Shown here in pieces: positions 46,200 through 55,705 of a stretch of DNA of 64,000 bases. This DNA is from Cricetomys ansorgei (taxonomy: Eukaryota > Chordata > Mammalia > Rodentia > Nesomyidae). The stretch spans positions 14,863,001 through 14,927,000 of the forward strand of contig JAMJFZ010001258.1 in assembly GCA_026225945.1 (NCBI GenBank), given 5' to 3'. Each line of letters opens with the position of its first letter. Positions within the stretch are counted from its first letter, which is position 1. The position numbers and the translations under genes were made by a program. The notes beneath the pieces are model-generated. The model was not told the origin of the DNA. It did no database searches and worked only from the letters and a program-made list of their open reading frames with translations.

Positions 46200-47200
46200 C
46201 TCTCCGGGTCGGCTCTCCAGGAAGCGCACACTCGGCTGTGAGCTAGTGAAGAAGGCTCAGAAGCCCGTGGGGCTGCGGAGTGCCCGCCGCCGCTCAGCTC
46301 CCCCGCCCTCCTCCCCTCTCCTCCCTCGGGAGAGGCGGGAAATTATTTATTAAAACACCGCCCGCGCTCTCATTTATTTGCGGTGAATAATCCTAGGCAT
46401 CTCGGCGCGTTTATTAAACCTTTCCCGTCCCCGCGCCCGCATTACTTTAATAATAAATCGCGTGTCACTTTCTGGCGACATTATTAAACCCCGTCCGTTG
46501 CGGCAGAGGCGGGGTGCGGGGAGGATAGAGGCGGAGGGAGGCGGCGAGTCCTTCCACTCCCGGCTGCCGGGCCCAAACCCTCAAGGCGGCAGAGGGGGAA
46601 ACTGAGGTGTCGAGGAGGTTACTCCCTGTAGAGTCTGCAGACCCGACAGATCCGGGTTTGGGCAAGAGCCTGTGCTCTGCAGGTGGGTGCGAGGGACAGG
46701 CAGGCCACAGAGGCACCTAGGAGCCCGGCAGAGCAGAGAACAAGCTAAGGTGGTCGCAGGGACCCAGACCTAGGTCCCCCCTCACACGGTGGAGGGGTCC
46801 TCGAGATCGCACAGCAGGACGCCCCCACCCCTGCGGCCCAGACCCTCCCACTGTCCTGCCGCCCTAGCGCCTTGCAATTCGCTGCGAGCGCTAGGCCCGA
46901 GCAGCAGAGCGCGCCCCCGGGGACCACGGTTAGAGCCCTGCTGGAAAAGTGGCCGCCGCCAGGCAGAGGCAGTTAGAGACGCAGTGCATTCACGCAGGAG
47001 GGGTGACCAGGCCCTGAGGATGGGGTTCCCAGCCACGCCCCTCCCAGGGGGGCCCAGCAGCCTGCGCTGGGTCCCACAATGCCAATGCAGACGCTGAGCT
47101 AAAAGCTGTCCCTCCCCGCGGTGGCGCCAGCTCCGGGCGGAGCCCAGGCGCGTAGGAGGCTGTCGCTGTCCACACAGAGCATCTTGGCCTGATGACTAAC
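46200..47200. promoter_or_regulatory. CpG-rich island downstream of Kazald1
   Basis: GC-rich, CpG-containing single-copy DNA about 1-2 kb beyond the Kazald1 3' end. It includes an AT-rich homeobox-motif core at 46.34-46.50 kb. It has no recognisable coding exon. It could be an orphan CpG island (enhancer or lncRNA promoter). Confidence 0.45.
46335..46500. promoter_or_regulatory. Homeobox-motif cluster inside a CpG island (CNE M)
   Basis: TTTATTA/TTATTAAA-type motifs recur (AATTATTTATTAAAAC, TCATTTATTTGC, GTTTATTAAACC, TTTAATAATAAATCG, CATTATTAAACC), separated by CpG-rich spacers. This is a HOX/CDX-like motif array. Confidence 0.5.
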
Positions 47201-47204
47201 CCCA

Positions 47205-47785
47205 TCCTACCCCCTAGCAATTTCATCTACTCCTCACTGTCCCCGGGCTAGATGCAGACAATGCCCGGCGAGACTTAGGCCAAGGGGCACTTTTGTGAAG
47301 GACCTCAAGTCGGGTAAGACAGGTCACAAGTGGGAGAGTTGGAAAGAGGATTACTGTGACTTTTTGGGTTCATCTGGGGAAAGGAAAGGAAAGGAGGGAG
47401 CAGAGGAAGGGCGTGGCTAACGAGGCGCCCCGACCACTCAGTTTAAGCATTCACATTGGGGTCCCACCCACATAGACTTGGTTCCCCTCTCTGAAGAGAA
47501 GACAAGAAGGAGAGCCCGGAGGGTAATCTATACCAGCAGGGGTGGGGACTGGGCTGTGGGGTGGGTAAATTCCGGGGCTGGGCTGTGGGGGTGGGTAAGT
47601 TCCGTCCTCCCTCCAACCAGACTGCTCTAGGCTCCCTCACTGGAGGACAGGAGAGGGCAGTATAGGCCTGAGCGCAAGCCTTCTCTCACATAGCAGGCCT
47701 GTGTTTAGGGCTTGCCACCCTCTAGAAGCCAGAATCGCGGTGGAGTGGGAGGCCACTCAGGGGCTGTAGGAATTGTTTGCTACAG
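47205..47785. other. Unique sequence beyond the Kazald1 3' end
   Basis: SINE-free. A tandem G-rich duplication (GGGGCTGGGCTGTGGGG with GGGTAA) lies at about 47,545-47,600. It may include distal Kazald1 3'UTR. Confidence 0.4.
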
Positions 47786-47789
47786 CGTG

Positions 47790-48119
47790 GCTGTTTGTTT
47801 ATATTCTTTATTGGTGCCCACTGTGTCTCATCTTATGCTAGGGCTTTGACCAGTGGAGTGGTGTAAGACGTGGGGCTGATCCACCCCTCTCCCTGTGATG
47901 AGCCAAGTCAGTTCTGCTGTGCTCACCTCTACCGCAGTAAAGTCAGCAAGTGCCCCTAGGAACTCGGTGAGGCGGAGAGCTTCTAGAAAGGGTAAACTGA
48001 GGCTACAGGAAGCATTAAACAATCCATGAAAGGACCCTGCCCGCCCTTTCCAGTCTTCTCAAGAGCAGGGGCGGATACTATATCCACACACCCACACCCC
48101 CCAACCAGCGATTATGGAC
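47790..48119 (-). other. Kazald1: Probable Kazald1 3'UTR with poly(A) signal
   Basis: A minus-strand AATAAA hexamer lies at 47812-47807, about 310 bases past the stop codon. No clear GU-rich element follows it, so cleavage near 47.79 kb is only probable and a more distal site is possible. Confidence 0.5.
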
Positions 48120-48214
48120 CTAGTAGTAATCCTCGCTCTCTTCACTTTCTGCCTCCTCCTCAGGAACCAAATTCAGTGATTGCAGCTGGGAGAATCCAGT
48201 GGCGTTCAGCTGGT
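48120..48214 (-). CDS. Kazald1: Kazald1 terminal coding exon: acidic C-terminal tail
   Basis: The acceptor is ATGTCTGCAG (AG at 48216-48215). The split codon G|AC gives Asp281, followed by QLNATG (sequon N284), a short linker, the acidic run EEEAESEESED and YY, then TAG at 48122-48120. It is too short and off-frame to appear as a long open frame; I found it by searching for the conserved acidic tail. Confidence 0.94.
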
Positions 48215-50277
48215 CTGCAGACATATGCACCAAAGGAAAGAGATCAGGGAAGAGGAACTGATGGGTTTACAGGGCCCAGTGTACGGTAAAGCTGGAAGGC
48301 CGTGCTTATGCACATGCAGACTGTTCCTTACAGGCATCCAAGGGTCCTAATGCACCCCATTATCCTGGCGCCCAGAGCTCGGGGCTCCCTTACCTAGTGT
48401 GAGCACTGTCAGGGTAGCGGAGGCTTCAACTTGGCCCAGGGCATTCCGGGCAAGGCAGCGGTAGGTACCCTCATCACTAGGACGCAGAGCCTGAATCTGT
48501 AGCCAGCCAGTCACCTCAAACTTCTGAGGTCCACCCCTAAACTGGAGGCAGATGTGTTGTCAGCAAGGCCATTCTGGGAAGCCCTAGGTTTTCCAGGAAC
48601 ATGCCCCTGCTCCTGGTTCCTACCTGCACAGAGATATGGGGGTCATCCCCTGGCAGGGCCAGGCCAAGGCCGTCTTTCCTCCACTCGATGGAGGCCATGG
48701 GGTAGGCAAACACCTCACAGCCAAAGATCACATCCTGTCCGGTCACATTCCAGATATTATGAGGCCGTGACAAGATCTGGGGCTCTGGGGCAGGGGGATG
48801 GAAGTATGAGGCTTGAGAACAGGGTGGTATATCCATCTCAGCAAGAACACAATTGCAAATTATTTCGGGCATGTTTGGGACAGAACTCAATACATCCGGA
48901 GGTCAACACACATCTGCAAACAAAATATGCCACAAGCGCGGATACATACAAGTGTAGGTGCAGATGCTTAGCTGGGCAACCAGTCTGTCCTGGACTGCTC
49001 CCTGTCCTCATTTCCACCCCGGGGGCCCCTTTCCTGCGGGACATGTAACCAACACCTCCCTCCCTCCTTCCTCTTTTCTAACCAGGCCCGGTTCCCAAAG
49101 GCCTAAATAGCAGCCACATTCCAAATGTCGTGAGAATGTGACACGGTCCGGGCGGGAGGTGGGACTAGGGCCAAACCAGGGAACCTGAAACCACCTTGTT
49201 GCAGCAGGGAAATCGGTTGGGACCCCCTGCTGGCGCGTTTGTTTTCACTGCAACTCCGGCCCAGCCAGACCAGAGTAGGTAGAGGCTGAGGAAGCGAGAG
49301 CTGCCAAAGAAAACTTCAGGCTGGAATATCCCCCAACCCCAAGCCCACGCATGAGGGGAGAGAAGAGCAAGAAGCCATCTTCCCTTCACTAATCCCTAAA
49401 TGCAAGAGAAAGGATAGGCGGGAGCCAGGGTTAACAGGCTGCTTGTCGCAGGACCCCCTCTGCCTGGACCCCAGCAGTCTTGGCAGTCCGGAAGGTCTTT
49501 ACAGCTTTGACCTAGCTATTGACTATGTGCCTGTCCCCTCGGCGGGCCGGTCCCCGCCAGTCTGGGTAGAGCTCTCAGGCAGTCTTTAAACCTGCCAACA
49601 AATCTCGAGCTGCGTTCTGGTCGGCGGCCTTTGAGGCTCACTCATCTTTTCCCTCTGCTGACCAGAGACCACTGCTGTCGGGGACCGGGGAGCGGTGCCT
49701 TTAGGAAGCCCGAGTCCTGGCACTAAGAGCCCTGGGCTTGCGTACCCGATTCGCAGGGCCCTGGATGCACCACAGTGAGGTTAGCGTCGGGCCGAGCGCG
49801 GGCGGCCTCCTGCAGGCGGCAGATCTGCGCGTAGGTGCGGCCGTCGGAGCCACACAGTGGGCGCTGCGAGCGGCAGGCACACAGCGGCTCGGGCACCTCT
49901 CCTCGGCTCAGGTCCCCGCCCGCGTCCAGGCGGCACTCGAGCTGCTCGCCGCAGCGCCCGTAGAAGTGAGCGCTGGGGTCCAGATCGCAGAGCTGGCCCT
50001 CCAGGTTGGCGCACTCCCAGCAGCAGCCACACGCGTCCCGCACCCGGCCTGCTAGGCAGCCCCGCGGCGCAGCGCACTCTTCTGGCCGGCAGGGAGCACA
50101 GCCCTCGCCCTCGGCTAGTAGCCGCAGCCAGCCTCGCCGCAGGTAATCGGGGCCCGCGGACGGCCTCGCGCTAACAGGGAGCGGGGTCCACACCGCCAGC
50201 AGTAATAGTAGTAGCAGGGGCAGCGCCAAGGTAGCTGCGGCATGCTTAGCTGGAAGCCCTGCGAGCGCTCGGAGCAT
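48120..50277 (-). CDS. Kazald1: Kazald1: secreted IGFBP/Kazal/Ig-domain protein, four coding exons, 311 aa
   Basis: Joining 50277-49746, 48784-48624, 48541-48394 and 48214-48120 gives one open frame of 311 codons plus TAG; all junctions are GT/AG and phases match (1, 0, 1). Residues 1-37 are a signal peptide with a leucine run at 21-27 and likely cleavage after VSA. Residues 45-118 form the IGFBP-type domain with 11 cysteines (C60-C115), including the CGCCWEC motif. Residues 130-175 are a Kazal-like domain (PLCGSDGRTY) with five cysteines rather than six. Residues 179-280 are an Ig domain (C200, W212, C260 in DEGTYRC). The tail is acidic and ends DYY. N-glycosylation sequons occur at N166, N190 and N284. 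The order and sequence match KAZALD1 (human about 304 aa), an extracellular-matrix protein linked to bone and odontoblast formation and regeneration. I see no frameshift or missing splice site. The start is the first ATG after the 5'UTR splice acceptor and opens the signal peptide. Confidence 0.96.
48394..48541 (-). CDS. Kazald1: Kazald1 coding exon 3: second half of the Ig domain
   Basis: It encodes residues 232-280 plus one base. The acceptor is GCCTCCAG (AG at 48543-48542). The exon starts FRGGPQKFEV and contains the Ig signature DEGTYRC with C260. The donor is CTAG|GTAAGG (GT at 48393-48392), phase 1. Only an 82-base intron separates it from the previous exon. Confidence 0.95.
48624..48784 (-). 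CDS. Kazald1: Kazald1 coding exon 2: first half of the Ig domain
   Basis: It encodes residues 178-231. The acceptor is CTGCCCCAG (AG at 48786-48785); the split codon G|AG gives Glu178. The exon carries NVTGQDVIFGC with the first Ig cysteine (C200) and the core tryptophan (IEW). The donor is CAG|GTAGGA (GT at 48623-48622), phase 0. Confidence 0.95.
48790..49740 (-). other. Kazald1: Kazald1 intron 2 (between coding exons 1 and 2)
   Basis: Intron of 961 bases from the donor at 49745 to the acceptor at 48785. SINE-free. No internal feature recognised. Confidence 0.85.
49746..50277 (-). CDS. Kazald1: Kazald1 coding exon 1 (gene exon 2): signal peptide, IGFBP and Kazal-like domains
   Basis: It encodes residues 1-177 plus the first base of codon 178. 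The acceptor is CTGGCAG ending at 50296, so the exon starts at 50295 with an 18-base 5'UTR remnant before the ATG. The donor is TCGG|GTACGC (GT at 49745-49744). The exon is very GC-rich (gene-body CpG island), so several antisense and shifted open frames overlap it; these are shadows. Confidence 0.96.
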
Positions 50278-50716
50278 CAGCGCGTAGATAGCACCCTGCC
50301 AGGAGAGGGAAGCCAGGTCCGGAGGTCAGAAATAAGGCCTGTGCTCAAAGAACAGCTTCACTGCTCCTTGTACAGAAGCTTGATACTAACACTGCCTCTC
50401 CCTCTGCCACCTTGGAGCCAACCAGAAGCCCCAGCAAAGAGGCCTGGTGACTCCCTGGAGGTTATGCCAGTCGATAATTGATTGAGCTGCTCTTGAGGGC
50501 TAGTGAAGAGAGGGAGAAGGGGCGATAAAGCTCAGGGTATGGTCCCTAACACCTATGCACGCATACACACATACATATACACATGCACACGCGCGCACAC
50601 ACACCAGCACCACCTCCACAAACCACCCAACTTTGATGAACCTTTGCCCCAGAGATGGGTAAAACTACACCTGAAGTAAGTTCAGGCTGAGGAGATGGGG
50701 CGGGGCAGCGACTCAC

Positions 50717-50925
50717 CTAGTGCCTTGGACTAGGCCCTCGTAACAGCTGTGATCTCTGATCCTAAAGAATCAGCAGGGAGACGAAAAGAGTTGCACGCAC
50801 GGCCAGACGGACCCTCTGGTCACCTCTGCTTGTGTCGGGGGATCGCCCACAGCCCACAGACTGAGATGCAAAGAGAAGCTCCTCCGCCCCCTCTCCCCGC
50901 CCCTAGACGTCGAGTACCCGCCTTC
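50717..50925 (-). other. Kazald1: Probable non-coding first exon (5'UTR) of Kazald1
   Basis: A strong minus-strand donor, CTAG|GTGAGT (GT at 50716-50715), would splice across about 420 bases to the acceptor at 50297-50296 just before the ATG. The upstream end is set by assuming transcription starts about 30 bases after the TATA-like box at 50958-50952. Confidence 0.5.
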
Positions 50926-51000
50926 TTCCCAGGTTCTGAGGCCGATGATAATTTTATACAGTCGCAGAGGGACCCTCCTGGGCCTTTTACTTCCACCCTA
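50880..51000 (-). promoter_or_regulatory. Candidate Kazald1 core promoter with TATA-like box
   Basis: The minus strand reads TATAAAA at 50958-50952, with C-rich GC-box-like sequence at about 50882-50906. The position suits the inferred first exon. A start in the CpG island at 51.4-52.3 kb is the main alternative. Confidence 0.45.
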
Positions 51001-51409
51001 GCCCGAAGTCACAATGGGTGCACAGAGCAGCCGTAACCAGACACCGAAGATGGGAACGCAAGGGTGTGAGAACTGGAGACCGAGCGTAGGGGTGGGAATG
51101 GCCGAGGAGCTCAAACTGCTGGCCGAACCATTTGGTCCTATCTCATCTGATTTAGTTCCTGAGAGCGGCAAACAGCTGCATAACGGGAAAAAGGGAACGG
51201 TCCTGGTGCTAAGAAACTTTACGCTGATGCATGGGCGCTTCTGGAGGGCAGGCCCTGGGCCGGCTTCCTCCGGGACAGTTGCAGCTGTGCCCGCCCGGTT
51301 TCTCGAGGAGGTGCAGCCTAGACTATAAGCGTTTCCATCTGCCACCCCACATCTGGCCATCTTCCCCCCACCCCCACCCCGACTACAGGCAGGTGCTTGA
51401 ACCGGCGCA

Positions 51410-52320
51410 GCAGCCTGGTGATTAGAGGTCGGAACGGGCTAGCGGCCGCAGCGAGGCTGGCGGGCCACTCCCCGTAGAGCGTCTCTCGGGGTCGGGATTA
51501 CAGGCTGCAAACTCGAGGACGTCGGGGCCAAAAACGTTCAGTCTGGAGACCGCCACCTACGCCACGGTGGCACTGCAGGCTGCGGGCGGGGAGCGGAGCA
51601 TCTCCGGAGGCCCGCCCTCCACCCCGGAAAAGGCAGGCCCCGCCCCTGCCACCCCAAACAGCTTCCAGAAGCCGCAATTGTAAGGGAGGAGATCCGTTTT
51701 CCAGACAAGGGGCGGGCCTTAAGTAGGCCCCGCCCAGGGGGCGTCACCGGCCTTGCCTGCGCTTGCGCGCGGGGCCCGCGGTGGCGGCCTTGCTCTCTCT
51801 GTGACCGGAAGCGTTGCTCTGGTTGCGCTGGTCTGAACTCGACCGAGGTCTCCTCGTAAGCGTTCCGTCAGCACAGACGCTGCTCCGGGCCAGAGGGGTT
51901 CTGACGAGGTGGATGAGAGCGGTACACCGACAGTCCCAAACTCCGAGGGGACCGGAGCGAATTTCACGCGAGGTTTCGGAACTGTCGCGAGAATCAGGAC
52001 GGGAAACTAGGCGTTCGAAAGGAAAAGCCCGCGGGTTTGAAGCCAGAAAAGAACGGGAACAGGCAGATACTAACCGTAGTGCTGCGTGATCCCTGGGCTG
52101 GAGGATAGGTCAAGTGTTGGCCTGGGAGCGGAAGTGAACCGAGGATCGCAGAATGTTCTGGAAAAGGCGCGAGGAGCGCTTGCCTAGCTGAGGGATGGAG
52201 GCACCTAGGGGTGGGCCTTCGCTGTGACTGACAGCTGCGATTCTCGCCGGGTGGGAGCTCTGAGCCGTGAGCTTCCCGCGCTAGGAGCCGCCGCAAGCAC
52301 CCGGACCCGGTCCTGGTCCC
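51410..52320. promoter_or_regulatory. CpG island, probable promoter upstream of Kazald1
   Basis: CpG-dense DNA with a NotI-like GCGGCCGC near 51,443, an NRF1-like TGCGCTTGCGCGC near 51,758-51,770 and an ETS-like CCGGAAG near 51,804. It looks like a broad housekeeping-type promoter. It may serve Kazald1 (leftward), a divergent rightward transcript, or both. A good plus-strand donor (CTAA|GTAAGT, GT at 52441-52442) follows it. No conserved coding frame was recognised. Confidence 0.55.
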
Positions 52321-52558
52321 CGGCACCCTTCCACCTCACCGGTGTTTTCCTTTAGTCTTCGCTGTGCTTTACGCCTGTAGTAGGAATCACGCCTAGCTCA
52401 CCACTGTGTCCCATGCCTCTGTATCCCCGAGACTGGCTAAGTAAGTTCTTGGGAGGCATCTGTGCATTAAAAGTGAAAGATTCCCTGACTCAAAGATGAC
52501 TTTTACCTGGATTTTCTGTCACTAATGAGAGGCTAGGGAGTGGATCGACGGGGAGCGA

Positions 52559-52572
52559 GCGCCCTCTGGTGG
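52559..52572 (-). promoter_or_regulatory. CTCF motif, minus orientation
   Basis: The minus strand reads CCACCAGAGGGCGC, the top consensus for CTCF. It sits just outside the upstream CpG island and points back toward Kazald1, convergent with the site at 45,492. Confidence 0.7.
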
Positions 52573-52654
52573 GTTTGCAGCAGCTGAGACTCGTGACGCT
52601 GCGTTGTGTATACTAGCATCCACTGCCGTTTTCAGAGAGTTGTTCACTCAAGTT

Positions 52655-52735
52655 TTGAGTTGCTGGTGATTAAACCTGGGACTTTTTATCTGCGAAGCCA
52701 GAACTGTGTCGCCGAACTGTAGCTCCAGCCCTGTA
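52655..52735 (-). mobile_element. ID/B4-type SINE fragment
   Basis: TTGCTGGTGATTAAACCTGGG, ACTGTAGCTCCAGCCC. Confidence 0.7.
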
Positions 52736-52739
52736 ATAA

Positions 52740-53365
52740 TATTTTAGAAAGGATTTTGTTCTCATAAAACAATTTGAAAGCCTAGCAAGTCACGTTCCCA
52801 TATGTTGATTAATTGGCACTATCTACTGAGGCTCCAAAACACGTCAAACAACAATGGTGTGTGTTGTGGAAGTTTATTTTTAGTTGTGTATAAAATAATT
52901 GTTTTGTACACTCTTGGGAAAAGGGCTGCCTAGGCCTTGGCATTTTGTATCGTCTGCAGGTGTTGGATTTATGTGGGGGATGTTTGATTGCTCATGATCT
53001 GCACCTGCGGAGTTCTGTATCAAAAAAACACCTAAATGAGACACTCAGAGTTCCACTGTCCAGGATGGCACTTGCCATGATGGTGGTTCCTTCTGCTGAG
53101 GTCCGGCAGGGTTTGCACGTATGAATATGCCTCCATGTATTGCTTGGTGAGCTGCCCCAGTGGTGTACAGCTACAGGTGTGCATCAGAAATAGCAAGAGA
53201 TTTTGCATTATTTATACTTTAAAATATTGTCTTGGTTTTACCAGCTTCCTGTTGTTGGGCCAAAGAAAAGTATTTCTAGTTGAGATGGTGTGGTTGCTAC
53301 CGGCAGCATCCTTTGCATGTCCACAAGGGAGACAAGATTCAGATGAACTCCTGCTGGTTAATCGT
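52740..53365. other. Unidentified unique, AT-rich sequence
   Basis: About 620 bases that read like 3'UTR-type sequence (TTTAAAATATTGTC, ATAAAATAATTG). No open frame with domain features. It could be a diverged retrocopy or an ordinary intergenic stretch. Confidence 0.35.
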
Positions 53366-53367
53366 TT

Positions 53368-53755
53368 TCTAAAATTTACTTATGATCGCGTTGTGGCTAT
53401 GATGTGTGTGTATGAGTTCAGGCACATGCATGCCAGTGCTCATGTTTGAAGCTCTGGGGATAATCTTCAGGACTCAGATCTCTCCTTCCATCTCAACTGA
53501 GCTCTGGTCATCAGGCTGGAACAGCAGTCACTCTTAAACGCTGAATCGTTGTGCTTTTCCTTAATCTTTTGTCTAAAATTTATTTGTGTTTGTGCATGGC
53601 TCGAGTGCACTCTATGTGCACGTGCACGGAGATCAGAGAACAACATGTAGGTGTCTCTCCTTCTACCTTGTGAGCTCTAGGGACTGAACTCAGGCCAGCA
53701 GGCTTGGTGCAAGTGCCCGACCTGCAAGCCACCTCTCCAAACACCCGAATTTTTT
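53368..53755 (-). mobile_element. Two adjacent old B3-type SINEs
   Basis: The first, at 53,368-53,560, starts AAAATTTACTTATGATCGCG. The second, at 53,570-53,755, starts AAAATTTATTTGTGTTTGTG and ends with GCCACCTCTCC. Confidence 0.65.
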
Positions 53756-53784
53756 TTTTTTCTTAATTTAATATGATGGGAGCC

Positions 53785-53920
53785 AGGAATGGTGACACAT
53801 GCCTGTAATCCCAGAACTCGGGAAGTATAGGCAGGAGGATCTGGAATTCAGGGTCATGTTTGGCTGCATAGGGAGTCTGAGGCCAGCTGGGCTACACAAT
53901 ACACTGTCCTCAAAAAGTAA
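53785..53920 (+). mobile_element. Old B1-type SINE
   Basis: AGCCAGGAATGGTGACACATG, CCTGTAATCCCAGAACTCGG. Confidence 0.72.
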
Positions 53921-53924
53921 ACAG

Positions 53925-54720
53925 GAGAAGCCTTTGGAACTACTTGGGAGGACTCACTTTATGGACTTCATGAACTTTGTTTCGGCACGGTTATTGAAAA
54001 TAATAGCATTTTTAGGAGGAAGTGAAACACACTGTCCATACTGACAGAATGGATACAGATGAACTGTATTTCCTATGGATATTGGAATCAATTAGTCAGA
54101 AAGGCACAAGTTAGATAATTAAGATAAAATGCGTTGTGTTGACCTACTATGACGAATAGGCGCTCTCATTAAAGTAGCAAATAAGAGTAAGATAAGTATC
54201 TAGATACTGACCGCAGCCGTATAAAGGCGTATCCTAACTGTCAGTGAACACCCCCAGAGGATTTGGAACGAGGTTGACTGCAATGCTCACTATCCTTTAT
54301 TTTGTAAAAGTATTTTCATAATAGAAGATTAGAGGCCAATCTCCCATACCACCCAAAAATGAATAGGAACAATTTTTTAGGAAAATTAGAATGTTGAAAT
54401 AAATACAGAAGATTTGGTCAGCCAGATAGGAAGATAAATAGTGTGAGTTAGCTATAAGTAACGTTACAGAATGGAGCTAAAAGAGCCAGGAACTGGCCTC
54501 TGAGTGCCTGGGCATTCAAGCAAGCTGAATTTTGAGACAGTAGACAAACACCAGGATACCAGTTTCTTTAGTTTACCCTTCTTCCTGCATCCCAGGGCAG
54601 TTTCTTTCTGTCACCCACATCCTACCTTTCATATCTCTTCTGCTTTTGACCCACCTGATGACCAATTTCTGTCAAATAAAAGTTAGAAGGGATATTTAAA
54701 GTATTGTACATTTCTTTACC
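53925..54720. other. Unique AT-rich sequence
   Basis: No SINE, exon or RNA gene recognised. Confidence 0.4.
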
Positions 54721-54724
54721 TTTT

Positions 54725-54877
54725 TTTTGTTTGTTTTTTTAAGACAGGGTTTTTTCAGTTGTAACTCTGGCTGTCCTGGAACTCACTCTGTGGACCAGGC
54801 TGTCCTCGAACTCACAGAGATCCACCTGCCTCTGCCTCCTGAGTGCTGGGATTAAAGGCATGTGCCACCACCTGGCT
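54725..54877 (-). mobile_element. B1 SINE
   Basis: TTTAAGACAGGGTTTTTTCAG to GATTAAAGGCATGTGCCACC, with a GTTGTAACTC variant. Confidence 0.92.
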
Positions 54878-55054
54878 GACTACATTGAATCTTAAGAGCA
54901 AAGGTTGGAGGTGGGATATGACTCTGGATATTGTCACAAGCAGATGTTACAAACATATATGGAATACAAGATGTCTTACTGACCCATCTGGTCTTGGTGG
55001 GGCTCTCAAGAAGATAGTCGTCTTGCTTTCAGAGACTATCTTAAGAATTTAACT

Positions 55055-55130
55055 TTCAGTGCTAGGGATCTAACTCATGGCTTTGTGTATTCAAGGCAAG
55101 GGCTCTACCTTGGTGCTATGTCCTAGGACA
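55055..55130 (-). mobile_element. ID/B4-type SINE fragment
   Basis: GTGCTAGGGATCTAACTCATGG, GGGCTCTACCTTGG. Confidence 0.6.
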
Positions 55131-55324
55131 TAGGACACCATAGGAATTGCTTTAGTTATGTTTTAGCCCAGTGAGGGAGACGAAGTGGAGGGGGGAAGAA
55201 AATAAAGGCTGCGCTTAGGAAGGAACTTCTTCATTGTCTGCGAGTTTGAGGCCAGCCGGGACTGCACAGTGAGACCCGGTCTAAACATAAAATGGGAGAG
55301 AGAACAGCAAATATAGGAAGGCAG

Positions 55325-55512
55325 GCTGCTGAGATGGCTCAGTGGGCAAAGCACTTGCTGTACAAGCCTGACATCCTGAGTTCAGTCTCCTCCTCCTGTG
55401 GTAGAAGGAGAGACAGAACCAACTCCCAGAAGTTGTTCTTTGACCTCCACCTACCTGCAGTAGCATGTGAGCATCTGCACTTACACAATGCATGGCTTAC
55501 ACATAGTAATTA
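55325..55512 (+). mobile_element. B3-type SINE
   Basis: GCTGCTGAGATGGCTCAGTGG, GACATCCTGAGTTCAGTCTCC, tail AGTAATTAAAAATG. Confidence 0.85.
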
Positions 55513-55517
55513 AAAAT

Positions 55518-55690
55518 GTAGCCAGCCAGTGGTGGCGCATGCCTTTAATCCCAGCACTCGGGAGGCAGAGGCAGGCGGATCTCTGTGAGTTCGAGGACAG
55601 CCTGGTCTACAGAGTGAGTTCCAGGACAGCCAGAGTTACAACAGAGAAACCCTGTCTCAAAAAACCAAAACATTAAAATAAAATAAAATA
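55518..55690 (+). mobile_element. B1 SINE
   Basis: GCCAGCCAGTGGTGGCGCATGC to CTGTCTCAAAAAACC with an (AAAAT)n tail. It is close to consensus, so fairly young. Confidence 0.95.
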
Positions 55691-55705
55691 GATACAGTGA
55701 AGTCT

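Noticed and set aside
48554..49048. Plus-strand 164-codon open frame
   Set aside because: It lies antisense to Kazald1 exons and introns and ignores their conserved splice structure.
49738..50174. Plus-strand open frames antisense to Kazald1
   Set aside because: GC-rich shadow frames of the Kazald1 exon. They have no domain or splice support.
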